Part shown: positions 16,802 through 21,769 of the stretch, piece after piece
Numbering within the stretch: the first letter of the stretch is position 1
Layout: every line of letters begins with the position of its first letter
Program-made: the position numbers and the translations under genes
Assembly: GCA_964618405.1 (NCBI GenBank)
Contig: CAZUAY010000022.1
Span: 1-21,769 of the forward strand
Direction of reading: 5' to 3'
DNA from: JBBQIY01 sp964618405
Lineage (GTDB): Bacteria > Verrucomicrobiota > Kiritimatiellia > RFP12 > UBA3636
Length of the DNA: 21,769 nt
Notes under the pieces: generated by a model
The model's input: the letters and a program-made list of their open reading frames with translations, nothing else
Database searches by the model: none
What the model was told of the DNA's origin: nothing

Positions 16802-17377
16802 TTAACTAAGCTCTGCATGTCGATAGCAGTCAACGACATGGTCGTTGATCATGCCGACGGCCTGCATGAATGAATAGCAGATGGTTGAGCCAACGAAGTT
16901 GAAGCCGCGTCGCTTGAGCTCTTTACTCATGGCATCAGACGCTGGGGTCCGTGTTGGGATTTCTGAGTGACTTTTCCACTTGTTCTGAAGGGTAGCGCCC
17001 TTCACGAATTGCCACATAAAAACCTCGAGCGTTCCAAACGCTTCTTTCACGGCCAAGGTTGCTTGAGCATTTTTGATTGCGGATTGAATTTTAAGCCGAT
17101 TGCGGACGATGCCTGGATTCGCGAGCAAACGGTCGATATCCCGTTCCGTGTAGGCTGCTATTTTTTCGCAGTCAAAGCCATCGAAGGCTTCACGATAATT
17201 CTCGCGCTTCTTGAGAATCGTCAACCAGCTCAATCCTGCCTGTGCGCCTTCAAGGAGGAGCTTCTCAAAGAGATGCCGATCGTCGTGAGAGGGAACACCC
17301 CATTCTTCATCGTGGTAGGCGACATAAAGCGGATCGCTTCCACACCATGTACATCTTTTTGGGTGAGGTATATTCAT
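16802..17377 (-). CDS. tag: DNA-3-methyladenine glycosylase I
   Basis: A base-excision repair glycosylase that removes 3-methyladenine from alkylated DNA. The 191 residues compare with 187 in the E. coli enzyme, and the sequence is collinear with it. The zinc ligands Cys9 and His22 (spacing 13, as Cys4/His17 in E. coli) are present, with a second His/Cys pair in NDHVVDC near the C terminus. Glu43 and Trp51 in LEGAQAGLSW match the base-recognition Glu38 and Trp46. FVGSTICYSFMQA is near-identical to the family. The frame is open to an ATG at 17428, but that codon overlaps the predicted -10 box, so the ATG at 17377 is preferred. No SD is visible. It is divergent from the subtilase gene and convergent with murI. 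Confidence 0.95.
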   Translation of the reverse strand: MNIPHPKRCTWCGSDPLYVAYHDEEWGVPSHDDRHLFEKLLLEGAQAGLSWLTILKKRENYREAFDGFDCEKIAAYTERDIDRLLANPGIVRNRLKIQSAIKNAQATLAVKEAFGTLEVFMWQFVKGATLQNKWKSHSEIPTRTPASDAMSKELKRRGFNFVGSTICYSFMQAVGMINDHVVDCYRHAELS

Positions 17378-17419
17378 TCTAAGTTGTCTTGAAGCTGGGA
17401 ATACTCTGAAAGGGTGTGT

Positions 17420-17448
17420 ATCATACAAATTATATGTGCGTTTGTCAG
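17420..17448 (-). promoter_or_regulatory. Sigma70-type promoter for tag
   Basis: On the minus strand, CTGACA (17448-17443), a 17-base spacer and TATGAT (17425-17420). Each box has one deviation from consensus. Initiation near 17413 leaves a leader of about 35 bases to the ATG at 17377 and excludes the upstream ATG at 17428. Confidence 0.65.
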
Positions 17449-17454
17449 TTTTTA

Positions 17455-17483
17455 TTGATGTTTCACAGATTTTGCAGGATACT
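17455..17483 (+). promoter_or_regulatory. Candidate promoter for the subtilase gene
   Basis: TTGATG (17455-17460), a 17-base spacer and GATACT (17478-17483); each box matches consensus at four of six positions. Initiation near 17490 precedes the AGAAGAG Shine-Dalgarno (17496-17502) and the ATG at 17510. It lies only 6 bases from the -35 box of the divergent tag promoter, so the two could compete for polymerase. Confidence 0.45.
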
Positions 17484-17509
17484 CAAAAACCTTGCAGAAG
17501 AGTAATGTC

Positions 17510-20218
17510 ATGAAAAAACTATTTTTAAAGTCAACGCGCAGACGCCTCGTTTCTCCAGCAACGATCATCCTTGTGTTTTTGTTGGAGATCATGACGGGTG
17601 TAGCTCAGCAAATGCGACAAAGTGAAGCAAGGGTCTGGGAAGAAGCAGGTGATGTTTCGATACCCGCGAATCGTGCTGCTGTCGTTGAGAAACTTCAGTT
17701 AAATAATCAAACTCGAAAAGCGACAGCCGTGCGCCGTGCACGGATAGCGGGCATACCCTTGCGCGAGACACGAGCCGATGGTGGCACCCGTGAGTTGATG
17801 GCATGGGAGGATGAGAAGCCGCTTTACTACACAACGTTGAACGTCAATGCAGCGATCAGCACCGGGGCGAACCTCGTCCGTCAGGTGCCCTACGGAGTCG
17901 ATGGTGCGGGCTGGACTATCGGCGTCTGGGATGGTGATGCGGTTCGGACGACACATCACGAGTTCGGTGCGCGCGTAACCATCAAGGACGGAACAACGAC
18001 CCTCGGCGACCATGCGACTCACGTGGCGGGCACCATCGGGGCGTCGGGCGTCGACTCCAGCGCAAAGGGTATGGCTACAGCCGTTTCCATCGATAGCTAC
18101 GACTGGAACAATGACGACGCTGAGATGGCTTCAAGAGGAGCCTCCTACGCGGGTGAATCCGGAAAAATTTATGTTTCAAACCACAGCTACGGCTACATAT
18201 CGGGATGGTACTATACGGGCTATGCTTCACCGAAATGGACTTGGTACGGTTCTGGCGAAACAACGGCAGGGGTCGAGAATGATTTTGGCATGTATAATTC
18301 TTACGCGCGCGAAATTGACGCTAGACTTTACAATTTGCCCTATTATTCAATTTTCTGGGCTGCTGGCAACGACAGAACCGATAACCCAGCGGCCGGTAGC
18401 AATGTGGCGCTTTCTGAAGGTGGTGCGGTTGTGACATACAATCCTGCATCCCACCCCCCTGGTGATGGCAATTACAAGAATGGTTATGACACGATTGGGT
18501 TCAATGGACTAGGGAAAAATGTCATCACGATTGGTTCCGTGAGCGATGCCGTGACAAGTGGTCTGAGAGATGTGTCGAAGGCGACGATCCAAGGCTATTC
18601 TTGCTGGGGCCCAACGGACGACGGACGCATTAAGCCCGATCTTGTCGCCAACGGCTACAATCTCTATTCGACAACTGCCGCGAGCGATACCAGCTATGGA
18701 TGGAAGGCCGGCACCAGCATGGCAACACCGAATGCTGCTGGAACGGCACAACTCATTCTGAGTTTGTACACAACGCTATTGCCCGGACATTACCTGCGAG
18801 CGAGTACGCTCAAGGGGTTGCTAATCCATACGGCAGACGACCTTGGCACCGCTGGCCCAGATTACAAGTTCGGCTGGGGCTTGATCAATGCCAAGGAGGC
18901 TGCTGATTTAGTTTATTCCGTGGCAACCAACATCACGGTCCCGCGCCTCATTGAACAGCAGGTGACGAGTAGCATCACCAGTCGAGCTCACTCTTTTGCT
19001 TGGGATGGCGTTTCTCCGATACGCGCGACGCTTTGCTGGACGGATCCAGCAGGGAGTGCTACAGCTTCTTCCGATTCTAGAACAGCGCGCCTGATCAACA
19101 ATTTGAACCTCCGGCTTGTCGCCCCCAATGGAACACAGTATTTTCCGTTTGTCATGCCTTTTGTCGGTACTTGGACGACGGCATCGATGGCATCGGCTGC
19201 GACAACAGGAACCAATAACACGGACAATGTCGAGCAGGTTCTTGTCGCCTCACCATCGGAGCTCGGCACGTGGCAAGCGATTGTCTCCTTTAGCGGGGCG
19301 CTGGCAAACAGTCCGCAGCGTTACTCGCTTCTGATTTCCGGCTCCGGCTATTTTGCCCCGGCGCCGATTTCGGTCACGCCTGATTTTGCAGTAGAAGGAA
19401 CCGTGGCACTCGCAATCACGGGCACCGGCTTCCGCGATGGAGCTACCGTTGAGTTGGTACGTGCGGGGAGTCTCGCCATTCAGGCGTCGGTGACGCACGT
19501 CGCGTGGACCAACATGATCTGTTCCCTAGACGTGACGTCGATGGAGCAAGGGGAGTGGAGCGTGCGCGTGATCAACTCTGATGATCAGGTCGGCGAGTTG
19601 ACCAATGCCTTTGCCATTGTCCGAACGTTCGCGAATCAGCCCTTTGAGCCGATCCCTTCAGGTTGGTTTGCAAGTGCCAATATCGGATCCAGCTATTGGG
19701 CGGTGACATCGGCCGCCAGCCACACGCCTTCAAATTCTTACACGACATCGGGGCCTGCAACGCGAAATACAGATAATCTTCTTTCTCCAAAGATCGTGAT
19801 ACCGACAAGCGCTGATCGAATTCGCGTACACTTCTGGCACAAGTATATGACGGAAGCTTACGATGGCTGTCTACTCGAGGTTTCGCCGGACAACGGCACA
19901 ACCTGGTATCAAGTCGGTGAACTGGGCTCTGGAACCTCCTTCGTGAAGGGCGGCTACACCTCAACGATTCTGGGACGCTCAGGCTCAGCTTTAAACCACG
20001 CGGAACTTGTCGGCTGGCCAGCATGGACTGGCAACAGCGGTGGAAATTTCTCTGAAGTGGTTATTGCGCTCAATACGGCCACTTACGCCGGCGCCACCTT
20101 GCGTGTTCGCTGGCGTCTCAGTACGGATGCGAGTACGATGAGTCAAGGCTGGTGGGTCGATTCCTTTGGGGTTTACGGATTCAATCCTTTCGTCGGCACG
20201 TTCTTATTGCTGTTCTAG
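17510..20218 (+). CDS. Secreted KP-43-like subtilase (S8) with IPT/TIG and jelly-roll domains
   Basis: A 902-residue exported serine protease. A basic, hydrophobic N terminus (MKKLFLKSTRRR then ATIILVFLLEIMTGVAQ) is the signal peptide, followed by a short propeptide-like region. The S8 domain (about 115-470) has the full catalytic set. Asp141 is in IGVWDGD, His168 in DHATHVAGT (Ala for the commoner Gly) and the oxyanion Asn287 in FWAAGND. The nucleophile Ser403 is in AGTSMATP. A beta-barrel typical of KP-43 subtilases follows (LCWTDPAG, LINNLNLRLVAPNG, NVEQVLV). An IPT/TIG-like domain comes next (about 620-700; ISVTPDFAVEGT) and a C-terminal jelly-roll-like domain last (about 705-890; LEVSPDNGTTWYQVGEL, GWWVDSFGVYG). 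The start ATG has AGAAGAG seven bases upstream; a TTG at 17492 is less likely. No standard sorting signal ends the protein, so it may be free or outer-surface associated. Substrate is unknown. Confidence 0.92.
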   Translation: MKKLFLKSTRRRLVSPATIILVFLLEIMTGVAQQMRQSEARVWEEAGDVSIPANRAAVVEKLQLNNQTRKATAVRRARIAGIPLRETRADGGTRELMAWEDEKPLYYTTLNVNAAISTGANLVRQVPYGVDGAGWTIGVWDGDAVRTTHHEFGARVTIKDGTTTLGDHATHVAGTIGASGVDSSAKGMATAVSIDSYDWNNDDAEMASRGASYAGESGKIYVSNHSYGYISGWYYTGYASPKWTWYGSGETTAGVENDFGMYNSYAREIDARLYNLPYYSIFWAAGNDRTDNPAAGSNVALSEGGAVVTYNPASHPPGDGNYKNGYDTIGFNGLGKNVITIGSVSDAVTSGLRDVSKATIQGYSCWGPTDDGRIKPDLVANGYNLYSTTAASDTSYGWKAGTSMATPNAAGTAQLILSLYTTLLPGHYLRASTLKGLLIHTADDLGTAGPDYKFGWGLINAKEAADLVYSVATNITVPRLIEQQVTSSITSRAHSFAWDGVSPIRATLCWTDPAGSATASSDSRTARLINNLNLRLVAPNGTQYFPFVMPFVGTWTTASMASAATTGTNNTDNVEQVLVASPSELGTWQAIVSFSGALANSPQRYSLLISGSGYFAPAPISVTPDFAVEGTVALAITGTGFRDGATVELVRAGSLAIQASVTHVAWTNMICSLDVTSMEQGEWSVRVINSDDQVGELTNAFAIVRTFANQPFEPIPSGWFASANIGSSYWAVTSAASHTPSNSYTTSGPATRNTDNLLSPKIVIPTSADRIRVHFWHKYMTEAYDGCLLEVSPDNGTTWYQVGELGSGTSFVKGGYTSTILGRSGSALNHAELVGWPAWTGNSGGNFSEVVIALNTATYAGATLRVRWRLSTDASTMSQGWWVDSFGVYGFNPFVGTFLLLF

Positions 20219-20366
20219 GTTAATGCGTTTGTATGCGTTCAGTCTTTGGCAATAAAGTGGGCTCTCGACTGTCGTTCGCAACACGTGTCGCATTGATGAA
20301 GGGAAGACGCCGATCCGCTTCACCCGCGATACGGAGCCAAACGCCTTTCAGTCCCGAGTCTTCGCC

Positions 20367-21077
20367 CTACTCAAGGCCGAAGCCCCTTTCTGGCCAAACC
20401 TTGTGCTCAGTAGGCGGAACGCGGAAACGAAGGCAGGATCTAGCTTCCCAGATGTCGATGAGACGTAGGATCGCATCGTAGGGATGAGGCGATGAACAGA
20501 CGTCGCGCACGACAGCGAAGTTGACCGCTCCTGCATCGAGCACTGCGGGTAAAGTGCTTGTGTTAATTCCACCGATGGCGACGGCAGGGATCCCAACGGA
20601 TTTGATAATTCGCCCCGCTTCCGTGCAGCCGAGGACAGGATCGGGTATCTTTTTTGTTGGCGTTGTAAAAACAGGACCGACTCCGATGTATTCCGGCGCT
20701 TGCAGCAGCGCCTGTTGGGCTTGACTGAAGCTGTGGGTTGAGAGTCCGATGTGTTTTAGTTTCGGATAGAGCCTGCGTGCCTCAGCCGGGAGCAAGTCGG
20801 TTTGTCCGAGATGGACGCCATCAGCGTCGACCTCATCAGCAATAGATGGGTCGTCGTTCACAATAAATAGCGTATTGGTTCCGGCAGTAATGCTTCGGAT
20901 TTTTTTTGCTTCTCTCAAAATTTCTTCGCGTGAAGCTTCTTTCATTCTGAGTTGGACATAGCGGACTCTGGCTTGGACAGCAGCCTCCGCGCACGTTTCG
21001 AAACTCGTGCGCGGATGGGTGATTACCAAGTACAGACCGAACGCCGAATTGCTAAGTTCGTCTGTTTCTGTTTTCAT
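20367..21077 (-). CDS. thiE: Thiamine phosphate synthase
   Basis: This enzyme couples HMP-pyrophosphate to the thiazole phosphate to give thiamine phosphate. The 236 residues form a TIM barrel with recognisable motifs: YVQLRMKEAS (the usual acidic position after VQLR is Met), FIVNDDPSIADEVDADGVHLGQTD, GLSTHS, YIGVGPVFTTPTKK and VAIGGINTSTL. Family proteins usually end soon after the last helix (LIDIWEARS). The final 24 or so residues here look unrelated and may be read-through into former intergenic sequence. The ATG overlaps the stop of the Thi4 remnant by four bases (ATGA), so translation is coupled to that frame. Both genes lie behind a TPP riboswitch. The gene is convergent with the subtilase gene. 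Confidence 0.93.
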   Translation of the reverse strand: MKTETDELSNSAFGLYLVITHPRTSFETCAEAAVQARVRYVQLRMKEASREEILREAKKIRSITAGTNTLFIVNDDPSIADEVDADGVHLGQTDLLPAEARRLYPKLKHIGLSTHSFSQAQQALLQAPEYIGVGPVFTTPTKKIPDPVLGCTEAGRIIKSVGIPAVAIGGINTSTLPAVLDAGAVNFAVVRDVCSSPHPYDAILRLIDIWEARSCLRFRVPPTEHKVWPERGFGLE

Positions 21078-21340
21078 TTTGAAAGATCTTCCGTGATGAT
21101 GCGGGCAATTTTTCGTCCGCTTTTTAGCATGCCACCGCCCCAGGTGCCGCCACCCGGCGCGAGCTTACTTTCATAAATGGCCACTTTGAATCCGGCCTTT
21201 GCGAGGTCGTGCGCGGCGACGAGGCCAGAGGGGCCGGCACCGACGATGGCGACATCCACGGCCAGATGATTCTCGAACTTGGTGAAGAAGCTCCTGACGA
21301 TTGCGCCGGAGATCTGCTCTTCCATAACGTGCTGTTTCAT
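21074..21340 (-). pseudogene. Thi4-family thiazole synthase remnant with large internal deletion
   Basis: An 88-residue open frame. Residues 1-71 match the N terminus of Thi4: a leading helix, the FAD Rossmann motif VDVAIVGAGPSGL (28-40), a Glu at the strand end (IYES) and GGGTWGGGM (63-71). Full-length Thi4 has roughly 250 or more residues. Here GGGM runs straight into LKSGRKIARIITEDLSK, which resembles the extreme C terminus of Thi4 (GGM-x-SGK-type motif and last helix). The middle, including the thiazole-forming active site and most of the fold, is missing. The start at 21340 has AAGGA eight bases upstream. The frame is intact and ends in an ATGA overlap with thiE, so it may now serve mainly to load ribosomes onto thiE. 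A small functional protein is possible but cannot be Thi4-active in the known way. Confidence 0.75.
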
Positions 21341-21421
21341 TTTGATGTTCCTTCGGGTTGAATTAAGATTCGTTGTCCGCTGGAGCATCAAGGCCTTGAA
21401 GCAAATCGCCTTTTATGAAGC

Positions 21422-21507
21422 TGTCAGATTTCCTACGCCAGCATTAACTGGTTCAGGTTCTGTGGGTATGATCTCAGACTGCGTTACGGCAGACACCCCA
21501 ACTGACA
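21422..21507 (-). ncRNA. TPP riboswitch (thi box)
   Basis: Read on the minus strand, the conserved core is present in order: GGGGTG, then a P3-type arm (TCTGCCGTAACGCAG), CTGAGA, ATACCC, GAACCTGA, and TAATGCTGGCGTAGGAA. The P1 helix closes with TGTCAG (21507-21502) against CTGACA (21427-21422). It lies about 80 bases before the first thi start codon. No hairpin with a T-run follows, so control is more likely at translation or by an unseen terminator. Its presence confirms the thiamine role of the two downstream genes. Confidence 0.96.
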
Positions 21508-21519
21508 AATACAGTTTTG

Positions 21520-21548
21520 ATTCTACAACAATGTATCGGTTTTCACAA
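21520..21548 (-). promoter_or_regulatory. Sigma70-type promoter for the thiamine operon
   Basis: On the minus strand, TTGTGA (21548-21543), a 17-base spacer and TAGAAT (21525-21520). Initiation near 21512 falls just upstream of the P1 helix of the TPP riboswitch, exactly where a riboswitch transcript should begin. Confidence 0.65.
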
Positions 21549-21566
21549 TGGGGAAAATGCGGAGGG

Positions 21567-21612
21567 GTAATCGGTCAGTGACGGGGGGTGCCCCCGTTGA
21601 CTGCCCGATTAC
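21567..21612. repeat. GTAATCGGTCAG hairpin, copy 2
   Basis: The arms GTAATCGGTCAG (21567-21578) and CTGCCCGATTAC (21601-21612) pair with one mismatch. They enclose an inner perfect stem, ACGGGGG-GTG-CCCCCGT. The same outer arms occur at 9606-9645. It lies just upstream of the thiamine promoter, next to the tandem 14-mers and the two-hairpin repeat. Confidence 0.75.
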
Positions 21613-21619
21613 AGTCGCG

Positions 21620-21647
21620 AGTAGTGAGTTGCGAGTAGTGAGTTGCG
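21620..21647 (-). repeat. Two tandem 14-base units, inverted copy
   Basis: AGTAGTGAGTTGCG occurs twice without spacing, the reverse complement of the units at 143-170. A CTTTGTCG direct repeat (21653-21660 and 21665-21672) fills part of the space before the two-hairpin unit. Confidence 0.7.
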
Positions 21648-21681
21648 AAATACTTTGTCGTGAGCTTTGTCGAATACCCCT

Positions 21682-21735
21682 GTAGCCGCGATCGGTGATC
21701 GCGGACGATTCCGACCTCACCGAGGCCAGCCACAG
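21682..21735 (-). repeat. Two-hairpin dispersed repeat, copy B (inverted)
   Basis: The reverse complement of the 86-139 unit, differing at three positions. The CCGCGATC/GATCGCGG stem (21686-21704) is intact. In the other stem one substitution leaves a G-T (G-U in RNA) pair, so pairing is kept. Bases 21736-21769 show no gene. Confidence 0.75.
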
Positions 21736-21769
21736 GGGAGAAGGAGCGAGTGGTGACCTCACTAAATTG

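Noticed and set aside
20233..20481. An 82-codon plus-strand open frame after the subtilase
   Set aside because: It overlaps thiE antisense, is rich in Ser/Arg/Pro and has no SD or recognisable motif.
86..21735. The inverted repeats at both window ends as ends of one large mobile element
   Set aside because: The enclosed genes are housekeeping or chromosomal, there is no transposase or integrase, no target duplication is seen, and a third decayed copy lies inside.
21523..21762. A 79-codon minus-strand open frame at the right end
   Set aside because: It covers the inverted repeat cluster and the thiamine promoter, so it is explained by repeat sequence.

Overview
This is a bacterial chromosomal segment of about 21.8 kb with roughly balanced base composition. 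It carries twelve supportable protein genes, one RNA regulatory element (a TPP riboswitch) and a family of intergenic hairpin repeats. There are no rRNA or tRNA genes, phage genes, transposases or CRISPR arrays. The gene mix suggests a Gram-negative environmental bacterium, plausibly of the Verrucomicrobiota/Kiritimatiellota/PVC type. The basis is very large GT-C/TPR membrane proteins, a secreted KP-43-like subtilase with added beta domains, and Thi4-type thiamine genes. The phylum assignment is an inference and low confidence.

Layout. 1-284: intergenic, with a cluster of hairpin repeats. 285-4095 (+): a 14-bp-overlapping pair encoding a DUF2339 polytopic membrane protein and a DUF3999 membrane-anchored exported protein. 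4104-9528 (-): a tightly packed three-gene operon. Its order of transcription is a GT-C (DUF2723-like)/TPR giant, then a PP-loop tRNA thiolase-like protein, then a family 2 glycosyltransferase. 9661-12438 (-): aconitase AcnA. 12602-15892 (+): a second GT-C/TPR giant, clearly a paralogue of the first, divergent from acnA. 15966-16688 (+): glutamate racemase murI. 16802-17377 (-): 3-methyladenine glycosylase tag. 17510-20218 (+): exported subtilase. 20367-21340 (-): a thiamine operon of a Thi4 remnant and thiE, behind a TPP riboswitch (21422-21507) and a well-formed promoter. 21567-21735: a second cluster of the repeats, inverted relative to the one at the left end.

How it fits together. The two GT-C/TPR proteins share a membrane domain, a soluble middle domain and a TPR tail, so they are probably duplicated members of one envelope or protein-glycosylation machinery; the GT2 in the operon fits that. 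The thiamine operon is TPP-controlled, but its first gene seems to have lost the whole middle of Thi4. It keeps only the FAD-binding N terminus joined to the C-terminal tail, while preserving reading frame and overlap with thiE. The points most worth a second look are this Thi4 deletion, the paralogue pair with altered GT-C motifs flanking acnA, the operon joining glycosylation to tRNA thiolation, and the composite hairpin repeat.
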